This document shows, one piece after another, positions 31,818 to 40,117 of a stretch of 44,344 nucleotides of DNA (within the stretch, counting starts at the first letter, position 1; each line of letters starts with the position of its first letter). The stretch comes from Chitinivibrionales bacterium (GTDB lineage: Bacteria; Fibrobacterota; Chitinivibrionia; Chitinivibrionales; JANQEN01). A model generated the notes under the pieces. It had not been told where the DNA came from and made no database searches. It worked only from the letters and a program-made list of their open reading frames with translations. The stretch lies in assembly GCA_028278335.1 (NCBI GenBank), contig JANQEN010000186.1:1-44344 (forward strand), in the 5' to 3' direction. The translations under genes were made by a program, and so were the position numbers.

Positions 31818-33272
31818 TTACCCTAAAAATAGGCTGATTTTGTTAGCTATTATGTGTAAACCCTGAACAACATGGGCAGGGATAGACACGTTAAAACGAC
31901 CCGCTGCGACAGAGTCAGCCTCGACAAGCACCTCGTCGTCGGGTGTGACATTATTCCATATTTCAAGCTCTGACAGCTGTCGTATTACGTCAAGTACCTC
32001 GGCTTTTAATTTGTCTTTAGTGCGCTCTGTAGCCTTTGATCTTGCGAACCTAAGAGCTTGGCGGGTTTCAATTGCAAGACGACCATAATCAAGAGACCGT
32101 ATTGTTGTCAGGTCAAGCTGAGACGGATCAAGTATGCTCGAAGCGTTGGTCGTATAGGTTGTAATCGCTCTAACTATTTGGACTGTTTCACCAGCGCCAA
32201 CCTCAAGAGGAGTAACACCATTTTCGAGAGTACTTTCCTGCTGCGACCTCGTGAGCCTCTGTGCCGTATCAGATGGTGCTATTCCTGTCAATGCCTCGTA
32301 ATTATATGGCGCTGCTGGGTCATCATGTGATGCTATTACTGCGCCATACGCAGCGCCAACCTCATAATCAAGACTGTGGCCACGTTCTGTGGTTTTGCTG
32401 TATTTCATATATGCACAGGAGATACGACCAGAATTAAGTGTGGTACCGCAAAGTGTTTCGCAAGTGGCCTGTACACCAGTGTAACCAAAAATGCCAACAC
32501 CTGGCTTGTTTTCAGTCGGTGCTGCGTAAGTGGCAAGGTGGGTTTTTAGCAGACCGAGGTTGGTCGCGTCATTAAGAGTACAGATAATAATATCGTACTT
32601 TTCTGGCGCAATTGCTGCGAGTGCATTCGCGATTGACGGGTCTGTTGCGCCTGCTATCACGCTGCCAACCTGAGTTATGGTTACAGTTGTTGCGGTAACA
32701 CCATTAATTTTGTATGAGCAAGGTATGTTGTTGCCAAGCAATCCGTCGTTGCGTGCTGTCAACGTAACAGTTGCAAGGTTAACACTCGCTGTTACAGGCA
32801 TGTTATGCTCTTTTGCGTTTATCGCTGTGTCAACTGCTGCCGCAATAGTATTTGCAGAATCACCACTTGTAACAGTAACCTGTACGTATTCGTTGCCAAT
32901 CCAAAAATCAATTGTCCCGGATGCTGTCGCAGCGTTTGCAATCACTATTGTACCAGTAGCAGCGGTACCCGCAGCGTCGTCAATAGGAACAATTGTGCAA
33001 TCAATATTAGGAAACGCCTTCAAAGCAGCGCGAGCTGCCAAATGGATTATGGAACCTGTACCGCCTCGGTCTATAGAATCCTGCTCGCTAAATATTTTAT
33101 ACGGCGTATCAGCTGTTGCAGAACCATCAGCGGTTTTCTGCCCTAAAATAGCGACCTTTGGCGCCCCTGACGGCAACGCCGCAACTGCCGTTGTTAGATC
33201 ATATTCTGAATACTGACCAGGTTTACGAGTGTCAGTATTTATATTGTCGAATTTAATATTAGGACTTGACAT
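31818..33272 (-). CDS. tail sheath protein (Mu gpL-like)
   Basis: 484 residues. The N-terminus (KPGQYSEYDLTTAV, PKVAILGQKTADGS) and C-terminus (SSILDPSQLDLTTIRSLDYGRLAIETRQALRF) fit the Mu gpL/P2 FI sheath family. The middle has a Thr/Ala-rich beta domain that is the exposed variable part. It forms the contractile sheath around the tube. Confidence 0.85.
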   Translation of the reverse strand: MSSPNIKFDNINTDTRKPGQYSEYDLTTAVAALPSGAPKVAILGQKTADGSATADTPYKIFSEQDSIDRGGTGSIIHLAARAALKAFPNIDCTIVPIDDAAGTAATGTIVIANAATASGTIDFWIGNEYVQVTVTSGDSANTIAAAVDTAINAKEHNMPVTASVNLATVTLTARNDGLLGNNIPCSYKINGVTATTVTITQVGSVIAGATDPSIANALAAIAPEKYDIIICTLNDATNLGLLKTHLATYAAPTENKPGVGIFGYTGVQATCETLCGTTLNSGRISCAYMKYSKTTERGHSLDYEVGAAYGAVIASHDDPAAPYNYEALTGIAPSDTAQRLTRSQQESTLENGVTPLEVGAGETVQIVRAITTYTTNASSILDPSQLDLTTIRSLDYGRLAIETRQALRFARSKATERTKDKLKAEVLDVIRQLSELEIWNNVTPDDEVLVEADSVAAGRFNVSIPAHVVQGLHIIANKISLFLG

Positions 33273-33295
33273 TATGTAAGCTCCTTTTTATAAAA

Positions 33296-33511
33296 TTATT
33301 TATTTCCTTTTTCCTTCTTTTCTTCGTTGCCAGTAACATAAACAGGAGCTTTGCACTTGACAAGAGACCCATCTCTTATTTTCTGTGTTACGTTACCATC
33401 AGCATTAACGAGAACTGGTGTGTCCTTGTCAGTAAGCTGGCCTTGCACTCTGAACCGGAGAGGCACCACAAACTTTTTGCCCTCGCCAGCTTTAACCCAT
33501 ATCCTTGCCAT
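33296..33511 (-). CDS. DUF2635 protein (Mu gp38-like)
   Basis: 71 residues from ATG 33511, preceded by AAGGGAG; the longer upstream reading has no ribosome site and would overlap the previous gene. ARIWVKAGEGKKFVVPLRF...RDGSLVKC has the DUF2635 pattern (R-V-K-P-x-x-G, then a W/L-R-R-L-x-D-G-D-V-like end). It lies directly before the sheath gene, as in Mu-type clusters. Function unknown. Confidence 0.7.
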   Translation of the reverse strand: MARIWVKAGEGKKFVVPLRFRVQGQLTDKDTPVLVNADGNVTQKIRDGSLVKCKAPVYVTGNEEKKEKGNK

Positions 33512-33525
33512 ACAACACTCCCTTA

Positions 33526-33861
33526 TTATGAAATAATAGTTCTGTCTGTAACTCGACGCCAATTGGTACCATCAGAAAAAGCTGGTACCGCACCACCAGT
33601 TTCGTCTGATACGTAAATAACATACCCAGTATGAGACGATGCGGTTGGAACTGTAGCAACTGTGTACGATTTAAGAGGTAGCGGGCTGAGCGTTGTCATA
33701 TAAGACAGGCTCGACCATACGTTTGATCCATCGCCAACCTTTATTCTACCAGTATCTGACTCGACACCGAATTCACCTTTTTTAAGCGTCGGGTCTGCTG
33801 TTGTCCACTGGGTGGCCGTTCCGGTCTTTAATCGTATTCGTCTTGCTGCTGTGTTCGCCAT
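33526..33861 (-). CDS. Mtd-N-like beta-domain structural protein
   Basis: 111 residues. RIRLKTGTATQWTTADPTLKKGEFGVESD, then IKVGDGSNVWSSL, is the repeat motif (LRxGTxxqWxxanpvLxxGElGxExDtgxxKvGDGxtxWxxL) of Mtd N-terminal and hyaluronidase-type tail-fibre domains. The last 40 residues form another beta module. It is a likely virion protein at the head-tail region. No reverse transcriptase or variable repeat is present, so this is not a diversity-generating system. Confidence 0.75.
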   Translation of the reverse strand: MANTAARRIRLKTGTATQWTTADPTLKKGEFGVESDTGRIKVGDGSNVWSSLSYMTTLSPLPLKSYTVATVPTASSHTGYVIYVSDETGGAVPAFSDGTNWRRVTDRTIIS

Positions 33862-33863
33862 TT

Positions 33864-34532
33864 TTATGTACTTTCTGGCGTTCCGCCGTAGATATCAGTT
33901 TCGTCTTCTTCGTGTTCTGTAAATGGAGTACCGCCGTCTATATCCTCTCCTTCAAGATCAGCAACGTGTAAATCACCAGAACCGATCTGGTCAAGATCGA
34001 CCCGTCCCTCTGAGTCTGTAACGCCATCGTCGCTGGGCTTTTGGAGAAAATATTTATTATAAATCATCGTTATAATGCCATTGTCCTGCTCGGTTTCAGT
34101 TTTGGTATTATAAGAACATTTATAATTTAACTGATACAGCATAAAACCAGCGTCCATATATTCCTGATGCGTTATGTTATTAAAGCCAGCAGGTTCAAGC
34201 CTGTCTTGTAAATCAACCCCAACATCTGCATGGAATAAAAACTCATCAATAGCACCGATTAGCTTCAGAGTGCCTCTGCGGTTTTCCTCCTCGTCAAGTT
34301 CGGCAAGACACAAAAACAAACTTACTAACATGCTACAATTAAATACGTTGTTCATCGTAATACGCTTGTAAGTTGCTTGGTTTACTGATATGTTAGCACA
34401 TGGGCGGGGTGAGGCTACACCAGCCTCTTTACTAATCAGCTCTCGAAAGTCTACAAAATCAACGCCAGCTTCGGAGAGCTTTTCCTGAATACCAAGAACA
34501 ATTAGTTCGGATTTTGATTCAAATTTAATCAC
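33864..34532 (-). CDS. DUF1834 protein (Mu gp37-like)
   Basis: 222 residues. Helix-rich N-terminus (ELIVLGIQEKLSEAGVDFVDFRELISKE) and the core SVNQATYKRITMNNVFNCSMLVSL match DUF1834, a head-tail joining protein. The last 60 residues are an acidic disordered tail (DLEGEDIDGGTPFTEHEEDE), longer than usual. It overlaps the DUF1320 gene by 8 nt. Confidence 0.78.
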   Translation of the reverse strand: MIKFESKSELIVLGIQEKLSEAGVDFVDFRELISKEAGVASPRPCANISVNQATYKRITMNNVFNCSMLVSLFLCLAELDEEENRRGTLKLIGAIDEFLFHADVGVDLQDRLEPAGFNNITHQEYMDAGFMLYQLNYKCSYNTKTETEQDNGIITMIYNKYFLQKPSDDGVTDSEGRVDLDQIGSGDLHVADLEGEDIDGGTPFTEHEEDETDIYGGTPEST

Positions 34533-34968
34533 GGTCGTATCCAGCCCATAGAGTAGAATTAAACACTTTTGAGTCAGACGTCTTATTGCTAAGTATTATG
34601 GTCGGCTCGTCCTCTTGTTCCCAAGGTGTCAACTTACCAGCCTGTATGTCTCGTAAATCCTTCATTGTGTTTTTGTAGTCTTTCGCCAGAGCATCAGGCA
34701 ACGTTACCTGTAGCCTCCTTTTGTACAGCCAAAACACCGCAAGGCATGTCGAATAATCAACAATGGCCTCTGGTACGTCAACAGTGTCCATATCAACAGG
34801 ATAGCGACCACGACAATACAGATCGATTTTGTTGTCAGCCCACGATATCGCGGAAGTTACAACTTCAGTGTTGACATCGCCCACTTTCTCATCGTCGGTC
34901 AATTTTACAAGCATAGACCGACCGATTTCCTTGATTATATTCGCTTGTGTGGTGTAAGGTCCTGCCAT
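34525..34968 (-). CDS. DUF1320 head-completion protein (Mu gp36-like)
   Basis: 147 residues with the DUF1320 layout: a TDDE-type loop (LVKLTDDEKVGDVN), SAISWADNKIDLYCRGRYPVD, and PEAIVDYSTCLAVFWLYKRR. The family acts as a head-tail adaptor. It begins just after the terminator that follows the capsid gene. Confidence 0.82.
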   Translation of the reverse strand: MAGPYTTQANIIKEIGRSMLVKLTDDEKVGDVNTEVVTSAISWADNKIDLYCRGRYPVDMDTVDVPEAIVDYSTCLAVFWLYKRRLQVTLPDALAKDYKNTMKDLRDIQAGKLTPWEQEDEPTIILSNKTSDSKVFNSTLWAGYDRD

Positions 34969-34982
34969 ACGTCAATCCTTGT

Positions 34983-35016
34983 AAAAAGCCGAGCCGTAAT
35001 GGAGCGCGACTCGGCT
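34983..35016 (-). terminator. rho-independent terminator after the capsid gene
   Basis: On the minus strand AGCCGAG (35016-35010) pairs with CTCGGCT (34993-34987), with a 16-nt loop, followed at once by TTTTT. It lies between the capsid stop (35065) and the DUF1320 start (34968). Partial termination here would make capsid mRNA more abundant than that of tail genes. Confidence 0.7.
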
Positions 35017-35064
35017 CTGCAAAAACACTACTGATGCAAGGAGGTATTTATAAGAACGCCACAA

Positions 35065-36069
35065 TTAAGTTGTAGCGGTGTCTTTCCACATGTAGCCGAG
35101 ATCAGTTGCTGTCGCGACAATGTCAGTGTCTTCCTGCATGTCAAAAGCGTCCTGGTGATTAGCAGCCTCTCTCCACTGTGTCCCCATACGAGCAAGCCCG
35201 TTGTCCTGCTTAATACGATACTGATAACCAGCCGAGGGGATCTCTCTTGACGCAGCATCGGGTCTGTGGAACAAGAAACCAACACCTTTGGTTTCTGCGT
35301 CGGTTGTACCCCAAATCTGAGTCATAGTTGGAGAATCATCGGCGACCGTTTCCTCGGTAGCAGTATAGCTTGCACCACCAACAATAACGCGATCAACATC
35401 GGCCAGAATCTTTAATGCGTCAATTGTTACAAACATTCCAGGCGTCCACCCCTGTGGATACAGGTAAGCAAGCAGCGCGGGACCAATTCTTAATTTACTG
35501 TATGCGTGATACGAGAGAAAAAGACTGTTTGCTTTACGTCCTGTAGCTGCAAAAATAGTATCGTGGCCTGTTTTCATATCAGCAAGAAACGTGTCGTTGG
35601 CTGCCGTTGAATCACCCCAGTGTCCCTCTGCGTCAACACCTCCAGCACCAGCACCAGACCAATCAGTCGCATGTAGTAACGTGGACGTATTGCGTTCTTT
35701 TTTGATGTCAAGCTTGTCACCCATAAATTCCATTGCTGTCTTTTGGCACTGAACATCGAGGTTCCCTGCAACTTTTGTCTGTTTATACATCTCGTCTGTA
35801 ACCTTTGTCCCAATTGAATAATTAACCGGATCAATATCAACAGTTGTTACAGACAGGTTGGCAACAGGCGCTGGTGTGCCCTCTGCCCTAACGCCAGCCT
35901 CATCTCTGAACCAAGGCGCTTTTAGGAATTTTAAAACCTTTACTTGCTTATTAACCCCATCGATAATAGGGAACAATTCATCAGCAACATATTGCTGGTT
36001 TTTATATTTAATGGCAATGTTTGTCAATGCCTGCCGTATAATAACCTGTTCCGTGTTTCTTAAAGGCAT
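35065..36069 (-). CDS. major capsid protein
   Basis: 334 residues, of HK97-fold type by length, position and pattern: RNTEQVIIRQALTNIAIKYKNQQY, ADELFPIID, then FLKAPWFRDEAG, TTVDIDPVNYSIGTKVTDEMY and, near the end, GVGFLFHRPDAAS and YRIKQDNGLARMGTQWREAANHQD. It resembles a major capsid group found in non-transposing phages more than Mu gpT. A ribosome site (AAGGAG) precedes ATG 36069. Followed by its own terminator. Confidence 0.8.
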   Translation of the reverse strand: MPLRNTEQVIIRQALTNIAIKYKNQQYVADELFPIIDGVNKQVKVLKFLKAPWFRDEAGVRAEGTPAPVANLSVTTVDIDPVNYSIGTKVTDEMYKQTKVAGNLDVQCQKTAMEFMGDKLDIKKERNTSTLLHATDWSGAGAGGVDAEGHWGDSTAANDTFLADMKTGHDTIFAATGRKANSLFLSYHAYSKLRIGPALLAYLYPQGWTPGMFVTIDALKILADVDRVIVGGASYTATEETVADDSPTMTQIWGTTDAETKGVGFLFHRPDAASREIPSAGYQYRIKQDNGLARMGTQWREAANHQDAFDMQEDTDIVATATDLGYMWKDTATT

Positions 36070-36097
36070 ACTATTCTCCTTTATGTAAAGTTAGACT

Positions 36098-36132
36098 GTC
36101 CCGGTCAATATCCGTTTTAGTCGAACCGGGAC
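36098..36132 (-). other. stem-loop between decoration and capsid genes
   Basis: GTCCCGGT (36098-36105) pairs with ACCGGGAC (36125-36132), with a 19-nt loop, ahead of the capsid ribosome site. No T-run follows on the minus strand, so it is more likely an mRNA stability or processing element than a terminator. Confidence 0.55.
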
Positions 36133-36149
36133 TATCTTAATAATCTTTT

Positions 36150-37256
36150 TTAAGCTGCTGCTGTCAAACCAAGCGTAGCCATGTCAGCATTTATCGCATC
36201 AATTGCTGAGTTGTTGGCCTGTACGTCATCAATCAGCGCGACAAGTTGCGTGCGTATACTTGTTACGTCTGCGAGTAGCGCTGTATAGTCAGTTTTCAAC
36301 TCATTGGCAAGATTTGCGCATGTCGTGTATTCTGCACCACTTGGAGTCGTACCATCCGCTCCAGTTCCTGGTGTAGTTGCGTCAGCCGCAGCAATTGCAG
36401 TCGCAGTCAACGCATCTGGATCACTGGCTGTAGCAGCGGGATCAGCATTATGGGACGGCTGAACAACCGGGGTCGCATTCCAGAACCCTATTTTCTGCCC
36501 TGTTGCTGTACCAATTTTGGTCCCAGTTGTAGTGTTAATCACTATGTCAACCGAGTCAGCCAGTGTCAATAATCCATCGGCAATCCTGAAAACTTCCCCA
36601 GGAGTGGCCGAACCATCAGGCGTACAGTAAAACACCAATCGTCCAGGCATATCCGTAGTGGCACCAGGAGCGGTGTTTACTTCTGCGATTATCTGAGCCG
36701 CTGAATCATAGCTCGATCCATTGTATCCCTGGAAGTCAATTTTGCCAAGATCGTCACCACTTTCAACAATTGCAGTAGCCCTGTTTTTCTGGAATATAAG
36801 ATCGTTACAGTCTGCGTCAGCAGCGCTATCTGTTGAGGTGATATCACCAGTGCAGGCAATCGCAGAGAAGGTGTCGCTCCCGCCAATCTCCTCAGACGCA
36901 TAGAAGAATTCTATAACTGCTAAATCACCAGACGCACCAGCAGCTACAACAACTCTACCGCAAGGCCATGAGCCAGCAGGACACGCTACAGCTTGACCAC
37001 TCGCATCTGTTGATACAATGGTATTAACTGCAAGAGCCTCACCAGCCACCACTTTTGTCTGCCCACCTTTAACAACACGCGCCTCTTTACCTGCCGTATC
37101 GGGAGCGTTCTGCAATACACCAATAGGCTCGTCTGTTGTCGCGTCTGCAAGATCAAGCTGGCCATCGCTTTCTAATGTTAAAAATTTATACTGGGCCGAA
37201 GACAAGTCCTCTCCAGCTTCGTATGGTATTTCCGTTCCATATTTTACATTTGCCAT
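36150..37256 (-). CDS. head decoration/fibre protein, DUF2190-like N-terminus
   Basis: 368 residues. The first 120 (AQYKFLTLESDGQLDLADATTDEPIGVLQNAP, TKVVAGEALAVNTIVSTDASGQAV) match the DUF2190/decoration fold. A fibre-like middle follows (VFRIADGLLTLADSVDIVINTTTGTKIG, TGQKIGFWNATPVVQPSHNADPA), then a trimer coiled coil (LADVTSIRTQLVALIDDVQ, AIDAINADMATL). It is likely a head fibre projecting from the capsid. Confidence 0.75.
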   Translation of the reverse strand: MANVKYGTEIPYEAGEDLSSAQYKFLTLESDGQLDLADATTDEPIGVLQNAPDTAGKEARVVKGGQTKVVAGEALAVNTIVSTDASGQAVACPAGSWPCGRVVVAAGASGDLAVIEFFYASEEIGGSDTFSAIACTGDITSTDSAADADCNDLIFQKNRATAIVESGDDLGKIDFQGYNGSSYDSAAQIIAEVNTAPGATTDMPGRLVFYCTPDGSATPGEVFRIADGLLTLADSVDIVINTTTGTKIGTATGQKIGFWNATPVVQPSHNADPAATASDPDALTATAIAAADATTPGTGADGTTPSGAEYTTCANLANELKTDYTALLADVTSIRTQLVALIDDVQANNSAIDAINADMATLGLTAAA

Positions 37257-37279
37257 TTTATAACTCCTATTTATAGTTT

Positions 37280-37326
37280 ACAGAGGGGGAGCGACACTAC
37301 GCCGCGTTACTGCAATTTCCCCCTGT
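37280..37326 (-). other. stem-loop between protease and decoration genes
   Basis: TACAG-A-GGGG (from about 37280) pairs with the complementary CCCCCTGTA (37319-37327) with one bulge and a long loop. No T-run follows on the minus strand, so it is listed as an intercistronic RNA structure and not a terminator. Confidence 0.45.
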
Positions 37327-37333
37327 ATTTTTC

Positions 37334-38929
37334 TTAATTGTTTAAAATATCTACTGTTGGATTCTGTTTTCCAAACTCAATTACAGCATCGGCATATCCG
37401 ATCTTTTTTTCGTCCATTATTTTATTAATGGCCTCCTCTATTTTTTTGTCTGTCCATTTGCCAGTTGACGCAGGTGGCGAACCATCTTTGTTGGCAACTT
37501 GGCGTTCTCCAACAGGTACCACAACAGGCAGAGAGTTTAAGAAATTTTTAAACTCGTCAACACGCGGTGTTTCCTTTTTCTCGTCAGTAAACTCTTTTTC
37601 GTCCTGTCTATACTTGTCAATGAGCGTCGCGACGTGCTGATCAATATGCGCTGGCAACATCTTACCTTCAGTTACCAACCCGTTACAAAAATCACGAAAC
37701 TTATCTTCTCTCGTCTTTTCTGTCTGGCTCTGCATTGCAGCATTAATCTGAGACACCGACGCTTTTAAAGAGTCGTTCTCAGTTTTAAGAGATTTGTTTT
37801 CGGTCTTCAGCGCCTCGTTGTCTGTTTTTAAGTTTCCGATTGTATCATTCAAACCGTTAACAGTATCATTCAAACCGTTAACCTTTTTTTCAAGCTCCTC
37901 AACACTAATAGGCATGTCGATCTCCTTTTTATTTGGTGGAACAATATTTAGCGATTTCTTTACATAGTCAACAATATATTCAAGACCAGTTTTCAATACT
38001 GGTGGCTCTACTATATCGAGCGTGGTCTCCCCATGGTTAACATCAAATTTATTTAAAACCGTTTCAGGTGTATGAAGATAATTGTATTTGCTAAAATCAA
38101 AATAATTTTTTATCTCAATTTCCTCAGACACAGAGTCGGCCAGCCCCAAACCCTTCGCCTCTTCTGCTGTTAGCCAGGTTTCCGCCTCCATTAGGCTTGC
38201 TATTTCAGCTTCTGATTTTTCGGTTTTTGTCCGATATGCAGCAATTATACCTTTTTCCATTTTGTCAAGAGCTTCTGCTTTTTTTCTTAAATCAGAAGCG
38301 TCCATATTCATTAAAAAACCAAAGAACGGCTTGTGTATCATTAACATAGCGTTTTCTGGCATGTCTATCTTATCGCCAGCCATAGCGATGACTGAGGCAA
38401 TGCTTGCAGCTATCCCAGAAATGGTCATATTGACGGTCGCTGGGTGGGCGCGCAAATTGTTATAAATAGAAAAACCATCGAACACGCTGCCACCGTGAGA
38501 ATTCAAGTCGACATTAATAATCTTAACGTCTTTATTGTCATGAAGTAGCTGAGTAAACTCTTTCGATTGCGTTCCCCAGAACCCGATATCATCATGTAGT
38601 ATGATGTCAAGTGTTTTTTCTGATTTGTTTAACGTAGCCGTATAACACGGTGCTTTTTCGTCTTTTGGCTCAGCCGGTGTGAAAACATCATATTTAAATC
38701 CATTATCCTTGAGCCAGGACCTCGCGTCTGCGTCGTTCCATTTGCTCGATGAAAATCTTATCTCAAACGGCCGGCCGTTTTTCTCCTTGTCGATGTTCCA
38801 GAAAACTGAAATATCTTCGGGTATCTCCACACCACTTACCTTAATACCACATGAGCCTCGCGTTCGCCGGACCACCCCCTGTGCTAAGTTTCTCGATCTT
38901 ATAATAGCAACGTGTTCATTATATGGCAT
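37334..38929 (-). CDS. ClpP-type prohead protease fused to scaffold
   Basis: 531 residues from ATG 38929 (GAAGGGTG upstream). Residues 1-90 carry a small alpha-beta domain (EHVAIIRSRNL, ISVFW, SKWNDADARSWLKDNGF) like the N-terminal module of some prohead proteases. A ClpP/SppA-type protease follows: oxyanion region SHGGSVF (144-150), Ser176 in SGIAASIAS, His199 in MIHKP. The last 200 residues are coiled coil (NDTVNGLNDTIGNLKTDNEAL) and act as scaffold. In Mu these are separate domains of gpI and gpZ; here three modules form one chain that is expected to self-cleave. Confidence 0.82.
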   Translation of the reverse strand: MPYNEHVAIIRSRNLAQGVVRRTRGSCGIKVSGVEIPEDISVFWNIDKEKNGRPFEIRFSSSKWNDADARSWLKDNGFKYDVFTPAEPKDEKAPCYTATLNKSEKTLDIILHDDIGFWGTQSKEFTQLLHDNKDVKIINVDLNSHGGSVFDGFSIYNNLRAHPATVNMTISGIAASIASVIAMAGDKIDMPENAMLMIHKPFFGFLMNMDASDLRKKAEALDKMEKGIIAAYRTKTEKSEAEIASLMEAETWLTAEEAKGLGLADSVSEEIEIKNYFDFSKYNYLHTPETVLNKFDVNHGETTLDIVEPPVLKTGLEYIVDYVKKSLNIVPPNKKEIDMPISVEELEKKVNGLNDTVNGLNDTIGNLKTDNEALKTENKSLKTENDSLKASVSQINAAMQSQTEKTREDKFRDFCNGLVTEGKMLPAHIDQHVATLIDKYRQDEKEFTDEKKETPRVDEFKNFLNSLPVVVPVGERQVANKDGSPPASTGKWTDKKIEEAINKIMDEKKIGYADAVIEFGKQNPTVDILNN

Positions 38930-38951
38930 AAAAAAAACACCCTTCAATGAG

Positions 38952-38984
38952 AGAAGGCTCCCGCAACGTCGGCAGGAGCCTTCT
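38952..38984 (-). other. stem-loop upstream of the protease gene
   Basis: AGAAGGCTCC (38952-38961) pairs perfectly with GGAGCCTTCT (38975-38984), with a 13-nt loop. On the minus strand it is followed after 16 nt by the T8 run in front of ATG 38929. Probably an RNA structure controlling stability or translation; a terminator is less likely because of the gap. Confidence 0.6.
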
Positions 38985-39101
38985 AGTCAACAATTCAGTA
39001 AAACTTAGTCCATCGAAAAGTAAAAACCACCCCATCCTCACACAAATGAAAGCTAATAATTTTAAATATAATACAAAATTTCAGAAACAATGCAATTTTT
39101 T
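38985..39101. other. non-coding stretch
   Basis: I see no gene here. A T-rich segment (about 39096-39110 on the + strand) and A-rich stretches are present but no promoter that meets both boxes. Confidence 0.3.
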
Positions 39102-39497
39102 TTATTTTTTTAATCCGAGGTGTTTTCGGAATAATTTATTTATGTCATTCCTGTCTCTATCTTGGACCAATAAATATTCTCTCTGAGGTATGTTTCGAGG
39201 TGGATATCCGAAATTATGTACTGCCTGATAAATCAACCGATTACCTACAGCAACTCCGTTTAAAATGGTCTCGATATAATGAGCGTTTTTCAACGTGTCA
39301 GAGGCTCTCAAAATTGGATGAGGATAAGACCGCCTTCTCTTTGGCCATTTTGTAGGGCGTCCGCCCTTGACAAAATTCAAATGAACGCTTTGGCGGACGA
39401 TCTCACCAACTTGCAGCCAAGGTAAAAAATCAAGACGATCTGAATACCACCTCATGCGGCGCTTTGCTTTTCTTGCGTAGATGTTGGCGTTAAACAT
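39102..39497 (-). CDS. phage virion morphogenesis protein (Mu gpG-like)
   Basis: 131 residues. SVHLNFVKGGRPTKWPKRRR, LRASDTLKNAH, GVAVGNRLIYQAVHNFGY and the ending REYLLVQDRDRNDINKLFRKHL are the hallmarks of the gpG/phage_tail_S family, which acts in tail or head completion. It stands upstream of the protease, as in Mu-type order. Confidence 0.85.
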   Translation of the reverse strand: MFNANIYARKAKRRMRWYSDRLDFLPWLQVGEIVRQSVHLNFVKGGRPTKWPKRRRSYPHPILRASDTLKNAHYIETILNGVAVGNRLIYQAVHNFGYPPRNIPQREYLLVQDRDRNDINKLFRKHLGLKK

Positions 39498-39530
39498 ATA
39501 GCCGGCGGAGCCCTTGTTAATTATTAATTA

Positions 39531-39836
39531 TTATCTATTAGCAGGGTATTCGATACGATCAACGGTCTGCCCGTTGTTGTTTTCAATAAATATATCAACT
39601 CGGCGTTCTGGGTCGTCGAAAAGAATCTCGCGATTAAGGACCTTGTTAACAAATATTTTTAACACAAGCTTTTTATATTCACCATTAACCTCGAACCAAA
39701 TTTTCTCATATTCATCACAATCAATTACTCTTACTCTGTCAACTATGTAGCTATCTTTGTCTGACTTTTTTAAACTAACTATTTTTATAAACATAACTGT
39801 CTCACTTTCTGGCTCCGCTGCCTTGTATTCCATCAC
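39531..39836 (-). CDS. hypothetical late protein
   Basis: 101 residues of alternating hydrophobic and charged type (SYIVDRVRVIDCDEYEKIWFEVNGEYKKLVLKIFV), suggesting a beta-rich domain. No good ribosome site precedes the GTG/ATG pair at 39836/39833; an internal Met (FIKIV, about 39791) is another start. No family is recognised. Confidence 0.55.
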   Translation of the reverse strand: MMEYKAAEPESETVMFIKIVSLKKSDKDSYIVDRVRVIDCDEYEKIWFEVNGEYKKLVLKIFVNKVLNREILFDDPERRVDIFIENNNGQTVDRIEYPANR

Positions 39837-39907
39837 AGTATTATACTACGCTCTTGCTGTTTCGTGTATAATACCTCTTCTTGCGCGCTGACTTCTATTA
39901 TTGCGTT
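39837..39907. other. short non-coding gap
   Basis: No start-bearing frame. TATTATAC and TATAATAC occur on the minus strand and could be a -10 for the 39531-39836 gene, but I see no matching -35. Confidence 0.2.
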
Positions 39908-39997
39908 TTATATTTTTGTCGGATGCGCATCCCCCGACAGGTTAACGCATGCCATTTTATAGCATTGACACGGGTTAAATCCGCAAGCTGGGCACAC
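39908..39997 (-). CDS. 29-residue Cys-rich peptide
   Basis: Starts at GTG 39997, with AATGGAGG 6 nt before it. The product begins CPACGFNPCQCYKMAC: five Cys in a zinc-ribbon-like arrangement (CxxCG-x4-C-x-C). Length is at the limit of detectability, but the ribosome site and Cys pattern, shared with other small genes here, make it credible. Confidence 0.5.
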   Translation of the reverse strand: MCPACGFNPCQCYKMACVNLSGDAHPTKI

Positions 39998-40000
39998 AAT

Positions 40001-40114
40001 TTACCTCCATTCTTTAAACGCCTTCCCCCAGTCAACAACAAGGGCAATCCAAGCGTTGGTTAATAAAATGGCCGCTATTAGCGACCAAAACAATATTATA
40101 CAGAGTTTTTTCAG
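40001..40114 (-). CDS. possible small membrane protein
   Basis: A 37-codon frame, from CTG 40114 or more likely TTG 40093, with one hydrophobic segment (ILFWSLIAAILLTNAWIALVV) followed by DWGKAFKEWR. It ends 3 nt before the start of the Cys-rich peptide and starts at the stop of the upstream gene, so coupling is plausible. No ATG and no ribosome site. It could be a spanin-like or accessory lysis peptide, but this is unproven. Confidence 0.35.
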   Translation of the reverse strand: MKKLCIILFWSLIAAILLTNAWIALVVDWGKAFKEWR

Positions 40115-40117
40115 GCT

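Noticed and set aside
32677..33216. 179-codon + strand frame opposite the sheath gene
   Set aside because: Antisense to a Thr/Ala/Val-rich structural protein; such frames open often by chance and no motif is present.
33526..33861. Diversity-generating retroelement suggested by the Mtd-N-like domain
   Set aside because: No reverse transcriptase, template repeat or variable C-terminal domain is in the window; the domain is common in ordinary phage structural proteins.
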